Positions 1-8,988 of a stretch of 64,000 bases of DNA are shown piece by piece. The position numbers were made by a program, and so were the translations under genes. The DNA is from Devosia lacusdianchii (GTDB taxonomy: Bacteria > Pseudomonadota > Alphaproteobacteria > Rhizobiales > Devosiaceae): assembly GCF_022429625.1 (NCBI RefSeq), contig NZ_CP092483.1:496001-560000 (forward strand), written 5' to 3'. The notes below the pieces were generated by a model. It was given only the letters and a program-made list of their open reading frames with translations, was not told the DNA's origin and made no database searches. Positions within the stretch are counted from its first letter, which is position 1, and every line of letters starts with the position of its first letter.

Positions 1-2
1 TC

Positions 3-437
3 GAACCGCTTGGCGTCATGGGCATCGTCGCGCCGTCCGCCCGGCCCTTGCTGGGCTCGATCGCACTACTGGCTCCGGCTCTGGCGATGGGCAATACGGT
101 GGTGCTGGTCCCATCGAGCCAGTCGCCACTCTCCATCACCGATCTCTATCAGGTCATGGAAACCTCGGACGTGCCATCGGGCGTCGTCAATATCGTCACC
201 GGCGACAGCGTCACCCTCGCCAAGACCCTGGCCGAGCATGACGGCGTCGATGCGCTCTGGTTCGCCGGCAGCGCCGAAGCCTCCACCATGGTGGAAAAGG
301 CCTCGATCACCAACGTCAAGCAGACCTGGACCACACGCGGGCTGAACTACGACCTGGCCGACCGCCGCTTCGAGGGTGACTACTTCCTCGCCAAGGCCAC
401 ACAGGTCAAGAACGTCTGGATCCCCTACGGGGCCTAG
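3..437 (+). CDS. Aldehyde dehydrogenase family protein, C-terminal part (5' end outside window)
   Basis: The frame is open from the left edge and ends with TAG at 435-437. The visible 144 residues begin EPLGVMGIVAP, the conserved entry to an ALDH NAD-binding region, and continue through GNTVVLVPS and VNIVTGD, also typical of ALDH. The chain stops about 140 residues after EPLGV. A normal ALDH would still have the catalytic Glu and Cys and some 300 residues to go, so this piece lacks both. It fits the shortened second ALDH domain of two-domain (ALDH16-like) proteins, which in many rhizobia lie beside deoC/deoA and could oxidise acetaldehyde from deoxyribose breakdown. That link is inference; the first domain is not visible. 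A truncated pseudogene cannot be excluded. Confidence 0.75.
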   Translation, partial: EPLGVMGIVAPSARPLLGSIALLAPALAMGNTVVLVPSSQSPLSITDLYQVMETSDVPSGVVNIVTGDSVTLAKTLAEHDGVDALWFAGSAEASTMVEKASITNVKQTWTTRGLNYDLADRRFEGDYFLAKATQVKNVWIPYGA

Positions 438-496
438 CTGCGGGCCCCTAAGATCCGGAGCCCAGGGCGAACTACCCCGCGCGATCGCATCCCCGA

Positions 497-582
497 TCGT
501 CATTGCCCGGCTCGTCCGGGCAATCCACCCCTCCATACGCGCTGAAGCATCGATCACCCGGACAAGCCGGGTGATGACGATG
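497..582. repeat. Dispersed palindromic repeat, family A copy 1
   Basis: Two hairpins face each other: GCCCGGCTCGTCCGGGC near 505-521 and CACCCGGACAAGCCGGGTG near 556-574. They are bounded by inverted ends (cgtcat... / ...gatgacg). Closely similar copies lie at 35164-35243 and 60311-60391. The element lies between convergent genes, so it may also act as a transcription stop. Confidence 0.75.
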
Positions 583-624
583 GGGTGAAGCCTGTTTCGG
601 CGCGGCGAATGACGGGCGCCGGGC

Positions 625-1656
625 CTAGGCAGCCAGCACCGGGCTATCTTCCTGCCGCGGCAGGAAGATAGCTTCGAGCAGGGCCAGCAGGATGATCCCA
701 CCGATCATGGTGCTCGACGTCATGACGACGCGCTGCAGCACCACTTCGAGCGCGTCGCGCCCGCCCTGCGTGGCCGACAGCACCATGACCAGCGCTGTCG
801 AGCAGATGTATTGATAGAGCAGCGGCCGCCGTGCGCCAGTGGTCATCTTGTCGATCAGCCAATAGGTCACGCTGGCCAGCAGCAACACCATGACCAGCAT
901 CTGCGGCACGAGGCTATAGATGGCCAGAACCGCCGCCGCGATGAAGGCGCCAACCAGCGTCCCGCCGCCACGATCCACCACCTGGTTCATGCGCGAGCCG
1001 TGGTCTGGCTCGGCAACCACGAACAGCAGCATGATCGGGATGATCATCATGTTCATGTCGCCCGAGGCGTAAACGAACATCAGCACCGGAACATAGACGG
1101 CGACGCGGATCAGCAGCGCCGTCATCGGCCGATCGGTTGCAAGCGGCGTGACCATTTCGATATGCACACGGCTGGTCTGAGGCGGGAACAGGATGTTGAG
1201 CGCCACGACCGAAATGCCCAGCGCCAGGCCGCCCATCACCATGCTGTCGCGGATCGCCACCAGGGCATAGTCGCTGTAGAGGGCCGACATCGCCATCATC
1301 AGCGGGAATATGGTCAGCATCATTCCCACGCGCGAACCGCGAAACAGCATCAGCGCCAGCCCGGCTATGGCCAGCCCGACATTGACGACCACGAAGATCA
1401 GCGGCTCGTTGACCGTTAACGCTGCGATCCAGCTCGTCACGATCGCCAGGACGGGCAGAATGACCGGCGTGGCGAAGGTGCGCACCGAGAGCGCGCCACG
1501 CTGGTTCGACATGATGCTCATCGCCATCACCATGGGCAGCATGGGCTGGGTAATGCCCAGCGGCTCGCCCAATAGCAGGCAGATCGCGACGGCCAACGCT
1601 GTGCGCAGCGCCAGATAGGGATCCTCGTCGGGGTCGACGCGCGATAGCTCTTCCAT
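625..1656 (-). CDS. FUSC/DUF2955-like inner-membrane protein, efflux partner
   Basis: A 343-residue, very hydrophobic protein with about ten predicted membrane segments in two blocks (about residues 15-150 and 180-335), separated by a short polar stretch (PPQTSRVHIEMVTPLATDRP). This two-block layout and the length fit the DUF2955/FUSC group, which pairs with HlyD-type adaptors to export small, often aromatic, compounds. It starts 11 bases after the stop of the HlyD gene, so the two form an operon with HlyD first. The divergent MarR gene upstream is the likely regulator. The family assignment is from overall pattern and the HlyD partner rather than a signature motif; the substrate is unknown. 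Confidence 0.72.
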   Translation of the reverse strand: MEELSRVDPDEDPYLALRTALAVAICLLLGEPLGITQPMLPMVMAMSIMSNQRGALSVRTFATPVILPVLAIVTSWIAALTVNEPLIFVVVNVGLAIAGLALMLFRGSRVGMMLTIFPLMMAMSALYSDYALVAIRDSMVMGGLALGISVVALNILFPPQTSRVHIEMVTPLATDRPMTALLIRVAVYVPVLMFVYASGDMNMMIIPIMLLFVVAEPDHGSRMNQVVDRGGGTLVGAFIAAAVLAIYSLVPQMLVMVLLLASVTYWLIDKMTTGARRPLLYQYICSTALVMVLSATQGGRDALEVVLQRVVMTSSTMIGGIILLALLEAIFLPRQEDSPVLAA

Positions 1657-1667
1657 TTGCCTATGCC

Positions 1668-2960
1668 CTAGTTGAAACCGGCCAGGATGCCGCCAATGCC
1701 GAGCATGGTCTGGGCAATTGCGGGGATGATCCCGTCTTCGGGGATAACCAGCACGCCGGCTTCCGAGCCGAGTCGAACATTGGCGGGCAGGCTCTCGAAG
1801 TCATCGAGGACCACGCGCACCGGGATCTTGCGGGCCGGTGGGAACCAGCGCGTGTCCGTGGTCGGCTGCGACAGGCCGTTGGCGCTGACGCGGCCGCTGC
1901 TGATGCCCCAGGCAATGCTCTCCACCGTCGCCGGAAATTGCCGACCCGGTGCCGCCTCGAAGGTCACGATGGCCTTGTCGCCTGGCTCGACATTGATCAA
2001 CTGGTTCTCGCGGAAATCGGCAATCACCATCTGCGAGGCCGGGTTGATGAAGGTCATGGCGGCGGTGCCCGCACCGACGAACTGGCCCTCGGTCAGCGAC
2101 AGGTTGGACACATAGCCATCGGTCGGCGCGACGATGGTCGTGCTGGCCAGCGCAAACTCGGCCTTGGCTACGGCCGCCCGCGCAGCGCGGACATTGGGAT
2201 TGTCCTCGCCCTCAGCGCCAGCCGCCATGCGCAGCCGATCGACTTCGGCGCTAGCCGCTCGCACATTGAGCGCCGATGACTGCTGATTGGATTCGGCGAG
2301 GCTGAGTTTTGCCGGAGGGACCAGACCCTTGTCGAACAATTGCTGAGCACGGTCCAGATCGTCATTGGCGGTGTTGAGCGCGATCTGTGCCTGCTGCAGC
2401 TTGGCCTCGGCAGCCGGAATAGCGGCAAAGCTCGATCCGGCAGAGTTCAGTACCTGCGCCAATTGCGCCTGGGCCTGCTCTACATCCATCTCATAGGTGG
2501 TTGGATCGATCTGGAACAGCGTATCCCCCGCCTTCACCGCGGCATTGTCCGAGATGGAAACCTTCGCCACCTGACCGGGTACGCGGGCTGAAATCTGCGT
2601 CACATCGGCGATGATGGACGCGCCGCCGGAATAGGGCGCGTGGTGGTCCGACAGTGGGTACCAGGCGATGGCGGCGCCGAGGCCCACCAGCATCAGCAAG
2701 GCAATCCTGCCGGCCCGCCGGCGGCTGGGATTTGGCTTTGCCGCATCGGCGACCGGTTCAGTTGCGGCCGTGGGTTCAAGCAAGGCCGGTTCTGGCGCCG
2801 GCGCCTGCGGTGCAGCCTCGACGCGCTCAAGCACGGCCACATTGCTCTCAAGTGCGGTTGCGGCGCTGTCCAGTACGGTCATGTTGCTCTCGAGCGCGCT
2901 CGCGTTGCTCTGGGCCGTCGTCCCGTCTTTCGCGGCTATCATTGCCTTGACCTGTGCCAT
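1668..2960 (-). CDS. HlyD family secretion protein (EmrA-like periplasmic adaptor)
   Basis: 430 residues. One membrane segment at about 85-103 (IALLMLVGLGAAIAW) is followed by a biotinyl-lipoyl-like half (VTQISARVPGQVAKVSISDNAAVKAGDTLFQID), an Ala/Gln-rich helical hairpin (about 155-255), the second lipoyl half (TTIVAPTDGYV) and a beta-barrel region. This is the standard membrane-fusion adaptor order. The roughly 80-residue cytoplasmic N-terminus is long for the family and holds imperfect repeats around ALESN, plus an Ala/Pro/Glu stretch. The ATG is preceded by GAGGAAT. It is the first gene of an operon with the DUF2955-like protein and diverges from a MarR gene across an 100-base gap. It would carry substrates through the periplasm to an outer-membrane channel not found here. 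Confidence 0.88.
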   Translation of the reverse strand: MAQVKAMIAAKDGTTAQSNASALESNMTVLDSAATALESNVAVLERVEAAPQAPAPEPALLEPTAATEPVADAAKPNPSRRRAGRIALLMLVGLGAAIAWYPLSDHHAPYSGGASIIADVTQISARVPGQVAKVSISDNAAVKAGDTLFQIDPTTYEMDVEQAQAQLAQVLNSAGSSFAAIPAAEAKLQQAQIALNTANDDLDRAQQLFDKGLVPPAKLSLAESNQQSSALNVRAASAEVDRLRMAAGAEGEDNPNVRAARAAVAKAEFALASTTIVAPTDGYVSNLSLTEGQFVGAGTAAMTFINPASQMVIADFRENQLINVEPGDKAIVTFEAAPGRQFPATVESIAWGISSGRVSANGLSQPTTDTRWFPPARKIPVRVVLDDFESLPANVRLGSEAGVLVIPEDGIIPAIAQTMLGIGGILAGFN

Positions 2961-3013
2961 ATCTAAATTCCTCTGCTCTTCTTGCAGGGTGATTTATGCC
3001 CTTCCATTTCACT

Positions 3014-3038
3014 TTGCAACATAGTATCTTTGTTGAAT
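3014..3038. promoter_or_regulatory. Candidate MarR operator between hlyD and marR
   Basis: The short divergent region holds an inverted repeat CAACA-N9-TGTTG (3017-3021 and 3031-3035) in an AT-rich core. Its size and place, between a MarR gene and the genes it probably controls, suit a MarR dimer site. Inferred from symmetry only. Confidence 0.4.
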
Positions 3039-3060
3039 AGCTAAATTGCGCGTGAGGAAT

Positions 3061-3558
3061 ATGACGCAGGATATGACCCCAGGGCTCGACGAACTGATCC
3101 GTGATCTCTCGTCCGAAGTCGGCCAACTCTATCGCTGGGTTGCCGAACAGGCCGGCCTCAACCAGACTGACCTGTTCGCACTCTATTTCATCCGCAGTGC
3201 TGAAGGGTCGGCCACGCCCAAGCGCCTGGGCGAGCATTTGGGCCTGACCAGCGGTGCAACCGCCATCCTGCTCAACCGGCTGGAAGCGCGCGAATTGATC
3301 CGGCGCACCCCCCATCCGACCGATCGGCGCGGCGTGCTGCTTTCGCTCGGGCCGGCGGCGGCCAAGCACGAATTTCTCAGCTTGCGGCAACGGCTGATCG
3401 GGCTCAACGCCGATATCATTGCCGAGCTATCACCTGACGAGGCCGCCATCGTGCGGCGCTTCATCAGCCGCATGCTGTCCAATACCAGGGATTCCCTGCG
3501 CCAATTCCGCGTTAACGGCTTCGTCGCGGCTGCCGAGGATGAGGATGCAAAGCAATGA
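3061..3558 (+). CDS. MarR family transcriptional regulator
   Basis: 165 residues from the ATG at 3061. A winged-helix core is clear: helix region LFALYFIRSAEGSATPKRLGEHLG, the recognition-helix region LTSGATAILLNRLEARELI, then the wing RRTPHPTDRRGVLLSLG, which holds the DRR motif typical of MarR proteins. A TTG at 3046 would add five residues; the GAGGA at 3054-3058 is very close to 3061, so the true start could also be the ATG at 3073. The gene diverges from hlyD and lies 45 bases before deoA. It most likely represses the HlyD/DUF2955 efflux operon in answer to an aromatic ligand. Whether deoA is also read from its promoter is unknown. Confidence 0.88.
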   Translation: MTQDMTPGLDELIRDLSSEVGQLYRWVAEQAGLNQTDLFALYFIRSAEGSATPKRLGEHLGLTSGATAILLNRLEARELIRRTPHPTDRRGVLLSLGPAAAKHEFLSLRQRLIGLNADIIAELSPDEAAIVRRFISRMLSNTRDSLRQFRVNGFVAAAEDEDAKQ

Positions 3559-3603
3559 ATACGAACCGTTTTCTGCCGTAGCGAAGTGTCGTAGTGTCCC
3601 GCT

Positions 3604-4926
3604 ATGACCATGCTCCCCCAGGAAATCATCGCCCGCAAACGCGATGGCCTGCCGCTTTCGTCGGCTGACATTTCAAGCTTCATTTCCGGTTTCGCCGAGG
3701 GCACCGTTTCCCCGGTCCAGGCCGCCGCCTTTGCCATGGCGGTGTACTTCCGCGATATGACCATGCCCGAGCGTGTGGCGCTGACTGTGGCCATGCGCGA
3801 TAGCGGCACCGTGCTCGACTGGTCCGACCTCGATGGCCCGGTGGCCGACAAGCACTCAACCGGCGGCGTCGGCGACAATGTCAGCCTGATGCTGGCCCCG
3901 ATCCTCGCCGCGGTGGGCATCTACGTGCCGATGATTTCAGGTCGCGGGCTTGGCCATACCGGCGGCACGCTCGACAAGTTCGATGCCATTCCCGGCTACA
4001 CGACGAGCCCCGACAACGCTTTGTTTCGCAAGGTGGTGAAGGAGGCCGGCTGCGCCATTATCGGCCAGACCGCTGACCTCGCCCCCGCCGACAAGACGCT
4101 CTATGCCATCCGCGACGTCACCGCGACGGTGGAGTCCATCCCGCTGATCACGGCATCGATCCTGTCCAAGAAACTTGCGGCAGGGCTCGGCGCACTTATC
4201 CTTGACGTCAAGACCGGCTCGGGCGCCTTCATGCCGACGCTGGAAAAGTCGCGCGATCTGGCCCGAAGCCTGGTTGACGTTGCCAACGGCGCGGGCCTGC
4301 CGACCAGCGCCCTCATCACAGACATGAACGAGCCGCTTGCCAGTGCCGCCGGCAATGGGCTCGAGGTGCGTAACGCCGTCGATTTCCTCACCGGCAAGCA
4401 CCAGGATGCCCGCCTGAGAGAGGTGACGCTCGCCCTCTGTGCCGAGATTGCCGCCATGACTGGCATTGCGCCCAGCGTTCCAGCGGCCCGCAAGCTGGTG
4501 GACGGTGCTCTCGACAGTGGCCGGGCCACCGAGCATTTCAGCAAGATGGTTTCGGCCCTTGGCGGCCCAACCGATTTCGTCACACAGATGGACAAGCACC
4601 TCACGCCGGCGCCAATCGTCCGCGACGTGTTCGCCCCGGGGCAGGGGACAATCACGGTCATCGATACCCGTGGTGTCGGTATGGCCGTCGTTGCGCTCGG
4701 TGGCGGCCGCACTATGCCGACCGATGCCATCGACCACACGGTTGGCTTCGATCGCCTCGCAGGCCTCGGTGCCAAAGTTGATGCCAGAACGCCTATCGCC
4801 CGCATCCATGCGCGCGACGAGGCCTCGGCGGCGGACGCCGAAGCCCGCCTAAAATCCGCCTACCGGCTGGGTGACAGCGCTCCGCTGTTTCCACTGATCG
4901 CGGACCGCGTGATGCCGACCCAGTAA
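3604..4926 (+). CDS. deoA: Thymidine phosphorylase
   Basis: 440 residues, the usual length for DeoA. It splits thymidine or deoxyuridine with phosphate into base and 2-deoxyribose 1-phosphate in the cytoplasm. The phosphate and nucleoside sites are visible: [13 protein letters not shown] (about 83-95), [14 protein letters not shown] (about 112-125, the family signature), and the [10 protein letters not shown] and [10 protein letters not shown] blocks. The order helical domain, then glycosyltransferase-3 domain, then C-terminal pyrimidine-phosphorylase domain is complete. It heads deoA-deoB-upp: DeoB takes its sugar product and Upp can take uracil. A dispersed repeat lies between deoA and deoB, so the genes may be partly uncoupled. 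Confidence 0.97.
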   Translation: MTMLPQEIIARKRDGLPLSSADISSFISGFAEGTVSPVQAAAFAMAVYFRDMTMPERVALTVAMRDSGTVLDWSDLDGPVADKHSTGGVGDNVSLMLAPILAAVGIYVPMISGRGLGHTGGTLDKFDAIPGYTTSPDNALFRKVVKEAGCAIIGQTADLAPADKTLYAIRDVTATVESIPLITASILSKKLAAGLGALILDVKTGSGAFMPTLEKSRDLARSLVDVANGAGLPTSALITDMNEPLASAAGNGLEVRNAVDFLTGKHQDARLREVTLALCAEIAAMTGIAPSVPAARKLVDGALDSGRATEHFSKMVSALGGPTDFVTQMDKHLTPAPIVRDVFAPGQGTITVIDTRGVGMAVVALGGGRTMPTDAIDHTVGFDRLAGLGAKVDARTPIARIHARDEASAADAEARLKSAYRLGDSAPLFPLIADRVMPTQ

Positions 4927-4933
4927 CCAACCA

Positions 4934-5006
4934 CGGCGTCATTCCCGTGAAAGCGGGCCCCCCCTTGCAAACAGGAGGGAGATTCCCGCTTTCACGGGAA
5001 TGACGC
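4934..5006. repeat. Dispersed palindromic repeat, family C copy 1
   Basis: The ends are long inverted arms, GCGTCATTCCCGTGAAAGCG at the left matched by CGCTTTCACGGGAATGACGC at the right, with about 30 bases between. Relatives are at 43153-43232 and 55131-55222. It lies between deoA and deoB and would form a large hairpin in the transcript. Confidence 0.8.
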
Positions 5007-5031
5007 AGAGCCAAGAAACGAGGATCAACCC

Positions 5032-6249
5032 ATGCCCCGCGCCATTCTCTGCATTCTCGACAGCGTCGGCATCGGCGGAGCACCCGACGCCGACAAATAC
5101 GGCGATGTCGGCTCCAACACCTTCGGCCACATCGCCGAATGGGCCGCAGCAGGCAAGGCGGATCGCGCTGGCCTGCGCACTGGCCCGCTCAACGTCCCCA
5201 ATATGGACGCGCTGGGTATCGGTGCCGCCATCCAGCTTTCGACCGGCACCCTGCCACCAGGCCTGTCCGCCGCCGCCAAGGGCGGCCGCTTCGGGGTTGG
5301 TCGCGAAGTCAGCAAGGGCAAGGACACGCCATCCGGTCATTGGGAAATCGCCGGGGTACCGGTGCCCTTCGACTGGGGCTATTTCCCGCAGAACGAGCCG
5401 ACCTTTCCACCCGATCTGATCGCCGAATTCATTGCTCGCGCCAAGCTCCCCGGCATTCTGGGTGACAAGCACGCCTCCGGCACCACTGTCATCGCTGAGC
5501 TGGGTGAGGAGTCGATCCGCTCGGGCAAGCCCATCTGCTACACGTCGATCGACAGCGTGTTCCAGATCGCCGCCCACGAAACCCATTTCGGTCTCGAGCG
5601 ACTCTACGAAATCTGCCAGATCGCCTTCGAACTCACCGCGCCGCTGATGATCGGCCGCGTCATCGCCCGGCCGTTCATCGGCGAAGATGCCGCAAGCTTC
5701 AAACGCACGGGCAATCGCCGCGACTTTGCCATCTCGCCGCCTGAGCCGACCCTGCTCGATCGCAACCAGGCCGCCGGCAACCAAGTCTATGCCATCGGCA
5801 AGATTTCCGACATCTATGCCGGCCATGGTGTGACCCACAAGATCAAGGGCACCGGTCTGCCGCAGCTCTTCGACAAGACGCTCGACGCCATGGAAATGGC
5901 CGCGGACAACGCCTTCATCATGACCAACTTCGTCGATTTCGACAGCGAATATGGCCATCGCCGCGACGTTCCCGGCTATGCGGCAGCGCTGGAATACTTC
6001 GATTCCCGCCTGCCCGAGATCATCGCCAAGCTGCGTCATGACGATCTGCTGGTCCTGACCGCCGATCATGGTAATGATCCGACCTGGCCCGGCAGCGATC
6101 ACACCCGCGAACAAGTGCCGATCCTCGTCTTTTCCCCAAGCCTGTCGCAGGGCGAGATTGGCATTCGCCCCACCTTCGCTGATATAGGTGAGAGCATTGC
6201 CCATTGGCTCGGCCTCGCGCCCGGCCGGCACGGCAAGTCGTTCCTCTAG
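5032..6249 (+). CDS. deoB: Phosphopentomutase
   Basis: 405 residues, as in E. coli DeoB. It turns (deoxy)ribose 1-phosphate into the 5-phosphate using Mn2+. It is an alkaline-phosphatase-fold metalloenzyme: [18 protein letters not shown] at the N-terminus carries the first metal Asp; [10 protein letters not shown] holds the phospho-Thr acceptor region; [12 protein letters not shown] and [19 protein letters not shown] (about residues 340-362) supply the remaining His and Asp ligands. The ATG has a weak upstream GAGGATC. It follows deoA and is 16 bases from upp. It passes deoxyribose 5-phosphate to DeoC, which is not in the window. Confidence 0.97.
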   Translation: MPRAILCILDSVGIGGAPDADKYGDVGSNTFGHIAEWAAAGKADRAGLRTGPLNVPNMDALGIGAAIQLSTGTLPPGLSAAAKGGRFGVGREVSKGKDTPSGHWEIAGVPVPFDWGYFPQNEPTFPPDLIAEFIARAKLPGILGDKHASGTTVIAELGEESIRSGKPICYTSIDSVFQIAAHETHFGLERLYEICQIAFELTAPLMIGRVIARPFIGEDAASFKRTGNRRDFAISPPEPTLLDRNQAAGNQVYAIGKISDIYAGHGVTHKIKGTGLPQLFDKTLDAMEMAADNAFIMTNFVDFDSEYGHRRDVPGYAAALEYFDSRLPEIIAKLRHDDLLVLTADHGNDPTWPGSDHTREQVPILVFSPSLSQGEIGIRPTFADIGESIAHWLGLAPGRHGKSFL

Positions 6250-6265
6250 CGCACAGGTGATCCCA

Positions 6266-6895
6266 ATGAGCAGCGTAACCGTCATCGATCACCCGCTGAT
6301 CCAGCACAAGCTGACCATCATGCGCAACAAGGAGACCTCGATAGCGGGGTTCCGCCGCCTGCTGCGCGAGATCGCCCATCTGATGTGCTACGAAGTCACG
6401 CGCGACCTCGAGCTGGAGATGATCCCCATCGAGACGCCAATGGCGCAGATGGATAGCCCTGCCATCAAGGGCAAGAAGCTGGTCTTCGCCTCGATCCTGC
6501 GCGCCGGCAATGGCCTGCTCGACGGCATGCTCGATCTAGTCCCTGCCGCCCGCGTCGCCCATATCGGCATCTATCGCGACCACGAGACACTGGAGCCGGT
6601 GGAATATTACTTCAAGGCCCCCTCAAACCTCGAAGATCGCCTGATCATCGTGGTCGACCCGATGCTGGCCACCGGCAATTCGGCGACGGCGGCGATCGAG
6701 AAGCTCAAGGAGCGCGGCGCCAACAATATTCGCTTCCTGTGCCTGCTGGCCGCACCCGAAGGCATCAAGAATTTCGGCGAGGCTCACCCCGACGTCCCGG
6801 TCTTCACCGCCTCGATCGACAGCCACCTCAACGAGAAGGGCTACATTATCCCAGGTCTCGGCGACGCCGGCGACCGCATGTACGGGACGAAGTAG
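6266..6895 (+). CDS. upp: Uracil phosphoribosyltransferase
   Basis: 209 residues, the usual length. It makes UMP from uracil and [26 protein letters not shown] is the typical Upp N-terminus; the PRPP-binding loop is [15 protein letters not shown] (about 129-143), and the uracil site is in [16 protein letters not shown] near the C-terminus. An upstream in-frame ATG at 6188 lies inside deoB. The start at 6266 has CAGGTGA six bases before it and gives the conserved N-terminus. It closes the deoA-deoB-upp operon, salvaging uracil freed by pyrimidine phosphorolysis. A family B repeat follows and may end transcription. Confidence 0.97.
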   Translation: MSSVTVIDHPLIQHKLTIMRNKETSIAGFRRLLREIAHLMCYEVTRDLELEMIPIETPMAQMDSPAIKGKKLVFASILRAGNGLLDGMLDLVPAARVAHIGIYRDHETLEPVEYYFKAPSNLEDRLIIVVDPMLATGNSATAAIEKLKERGANNIRFLCLLAAPEGIKNFGEAHPDVPVFTASIDSHLNEKGYIIPGLGDAGDRMYGTK

Positions 6896-6930
6896 CCCGT
6901 CGGTCCTCGACGTATCGCTGTCCCGCCAGC

Positions 6931-7018
6931 CGTCACCCTCGGGGTTGAGCCGCGGGGGCTGTAATTACCAAACCTACGCCAAGTGAAACGCCCTCGGGTC
7001 AGGCCCGAGGGTGACGAC
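6931..7018. repeat. Dispersed palindromic repeat, family B copy 1
   Basis: The ends GTCACCCTCGGGG and CCCGAGGGTGAC are inverted. This copy is the most diverged of four (34085-34173, 37683-37769, 58010-58096). It separates the convergent genes upp and the HAD hydrolase and may work as a two-way terminator. Confidence 0.72.
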
Positions 7019-7052
7019 CGAGTGCGCGGGCGCTCTTCTCTGGTATTTCGTC

Positions 7053-7673
7053 CTACTTCGCCTTGAGCGGCAGCCCAAGCGCGATCAGTTCCTTGCGCAG
7101 CGCCACCGGATCCTTGAAATGGATCCCCTTCATCCCGAACTTCCGCGCTGCCACGATATTGGGCTCGCTGTCGTCGATGAAGACGCAATTCTCGGGCGCG
7201 AGGCTGTAGCGCTCGCAGAATACCCGGTAGAGCCGCGGATCAGGTTTCACCAGCCCCTCCAGCCCCGACACGATCACCCCGTCGAACTTCTCAAGGAACG
7301 GCCATTCGCCCAGGCAGCTCACCCATTTCTCCCAGGAGAAATTGGTAATGGCGAAGGTGGGGATGTCCTGCTCGATCAGCTCGTCGTGGATGTCGATCGT
7401 GCCCTGGATGAAATTGCCCAGCGTTTCCTTCCAGCGCAGGTCATAGGCCAGGATTTCGCGCCAGTATTTGGGAAAGCGCGTGATCAGCTTGGCCACGCCC
7501 TCGGAGTAGATCTCGCCGGCGTCGAATTCGAGGTTCCATGCCAGGGTGCAGATATTGTCCTGGAACCACTGCGCATCCTCCTCGCTGTCGAAGAGCTTGC
7601 GGAACAGGTACATCGGATTCCAGTCGACGAATACGCCGCCAAGGTCGAACACGGGAACGAGCGTATCGGTCAT
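7053..7673 (-). CDS. HAD family hydrolase (HAD-IA)
   Basis: 206 residues with the four HAD motifs in order: VFDLGGVFVDW (motif I, residues 8-18), AITNFSWE (motif II), the Lys in GLVKPDPRLY (motif III), and VFIDDSEPNIVAA (motif IV). Motif I reads DLGGV rather than DxDGT, as is common in the YihX-like HAD-IA group of haloacid dehalogenase and sugar phosphatase relatives. The cap region between motifs I and II is helical. The substrate cannot be read from sequence; a small phosphorylated metabolite is likely. It is a single gene, convergent with upp, and 69 bases upstream (on its strand) of nothing else in its direction. Confidence 0.85.
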   Translation of the reverse strand: MTDTLVPVFDLGGVFVDWNPMYLFRKLFDSEEDAQWFQDNICTLAWNLEFDAGEIYSEGVAKLITRFPKYWREILAYDLRWKETLGNFIQGTIDIHDELIEQDIPTFAITNFSWEKWVSCLGEWPFLEKFDGVIVSGLEGLVKPDPRLYRVFCERYSLAPENCVFIDDSEPNIVAARKFGMKGIHFKDPVALRKELIALGLPLKAK

Positions 7674-7742
7674 ATCGGAACTGCCGGATAGAGGAAGGAT
7701 GCCCGGCTTGTGGCATGCACCTTCGACCGGCGCAAGGTGCGC

Positions 7743-8315
7743 CTAGTTGAGCGCGATCTGGCCGCCGAAGCGCGGTAGGTAGAAGTTCTCGCGATAGAGC
7801 TGGATATCCTGATCGATCACGATGCCGAACAGTGGCCGGTATTTGTAACTCGCCTCCGCGACGATGACGAACTGCTCCTTGGCGATTGCGGTGATCGCCT
7901 CCGGCAGCGGGTATTCGTCGCCCTGCCCATGGGCGATCGATTGCTTGGGGTTCTCGTGTTCGTAGCCCCTCGACCACACCACCGTGGCCACTCCGTCTTC
8001 ATCGACGCTGACCTGGGTGACGATCTGCTGCAGGGGCGCCGGTTCATAGGGCGCCATGATGCCCCCGGCGACGCGGACATAGTCCTGCAATTCTGTCAAA
8101 GTCAGGTTCTCCTTGGCCCGCGCGACCAGGTCGCCAACGGCGCCAGAAACGTTCTGCACCTTTCTGTCAACCGAGATCAGGGCGCTGGCTTCCACAGAAC
8201 CAATATAGATCAGCAGCATGATGGGCAGGATGAGAGCGAACTCAACTGCGGCCACGCCGGCTTCAGTATCGCGGAAACGCGCGAGAATTTGCCGCAAGCG
8301 GTGCGCCGGTCTCAT
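7743..8315 (-). CDS. TadE/TadG-like pilus-associated pseudopilin
   Basis: 190 residues. The N-terminus carries a TadE-type prepilin segment: FRDTEAGVAAVEFALILPIMLLIYIGSVEA (about residues 14-43), where the Glu in AAVEF is the conserved prepilin residue of a hydrophobic helix. The rest is an extracytoplasmic beta-rich domain without Cys. The ATG at 8315 overlaps the stop of the next upstream TadE gene (ATGA), so translation is coupled. A longer reading frame upstream lies inside that gene and was not used. In tad systems such minor pseudopilins are cut by the prepilin peptidase (CpaA) and help pilus assembly at the membrane. Confidence 0.85.
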   Translation of the reverse strand: MRPAHRLRQILARFRDTEAGVAAVEFALILPIMLLIYIGSVEASALISVDRKVQNVSGAVGDLVARAKENLTLTELQDYVRVAGGIMAPYEPAPLQQIVTQVSVDEDGVATVVWSRGYEHENPKQSIAHGQGDEYPLPEAITAIAKEQFVIVAEASYKYRPLFGIVIDQDIQLYRENFYLPRFGGQIALN

Positions 8316-8872
8316 GTGAAAGGCTCGTTGCGGAACACAGTAACCGCAGCGAACAGGCGTTTGCTGTCTGGCAGGTCGGCCAGCCCCAGGCCGAAATTCA
8401 GCATGACCGGCCATTTGTAATAGACTTGGACCACCATGATACTCGACCCCTGACCCGGCTGGTATGCATCGCCGCGCGACCACTCGCAGGCCGTTGCGCA
8501 GGTGGGATCGACCGGCGGGCTAACGTTGACCGAGGCGAAATTACTGACCTGCTGCACATCGACGAAAAGTCCGTCACAATCGCGGAACAGACCAAATAGG
8601 CGGCCGCACACTTCCTGCCTAAAGTCATCGGCTGTGAGGATCGTGCTGCGCGCCTGCCCGGTACGGACCAACCGGCTGGCATCCTGCACCGCGCTGTCGA
8701 GCGCCTGTGTCGACAAAAATATGATCGACGTCTCAAGGATGGCGCCGAGAATGGAGAAAAACGGCACCGCCAGCAGACCAAACTCGATGATCGTGGCACC
8801 GCGTTCGTCGCGGCCGAAGCCACGCCGACGCCACAGCACGCGTCTGATCAACGATCCAAGTCGGGTGGCCAT
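8312..8872 (-). CDS. TadE-like pilus assembly protein
   Basis: 186 residues with the prepilin-like segment RDERGATIIEFGLLAVPFFSILGAILETSIIF (about 21-52): a charged start, then E in ATIIEF and a long hydrophobic helix. The mature part has Cys residues in pairs (VCGRLFGLFRDCDG and PTCATACEW), suggesting disulfides outside the cell membrane. It overlaps the following TadE/TadG-like gene by four bases. About 97 bases upstream is a perfect TTAA-N7-TTAAC box. The pair is the minus-strand arm of the tad locus, back to back with flp-cpa. Confidence 0.87.
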   Translation of the reverse strand: MATRLGSLIRRVLWRRRGFGRDERGATIIEFGLLAVPFFSILGAILETSIIFLSTQALDSAVQDASRLVRTGQARSTILTADDFRQEVCGRLFGLFRDCDGLFVDVQQVSNFASVNVSPPVDPTCATACEWSRGDAYQPGQGSSIMVVQVYYKWPVMLNFGLGLADLPDSKRLFAAVTVFRNEPFT

Positions 8873-8968
8873 GCGCCATGCTCTGTTTGCCTACGCGCGA
8901 AGCTAGCGCCGGCATGGCTAATTGAAGGTTAGGAAGAGCCCGTAGTGGCCCAGCAAGTACAGACGAGG

Positions 8969-8983
8969 TTAACGCGTCGTTAA
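8969..8983 (-). promoter_or_regulatory. Perfect CtrA-type box upstream of the tadE pair
   Basis: The plus strand reads TTAACGCGTCGTTAA. On the minus strand it is TTAA-CGACGCG-TTAAC, an exact match to the known CtrA consensus TTAA-N7-TTAAC. It lies just past the stop codon of the neighbouring pilus N-domain gene and 97 bases before the TadE start. CtrA control of pilus genes is established in Caulobacter; here it is inferred. Confidence 0.55.
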
Positions 8984-8988
8984 AGGGC

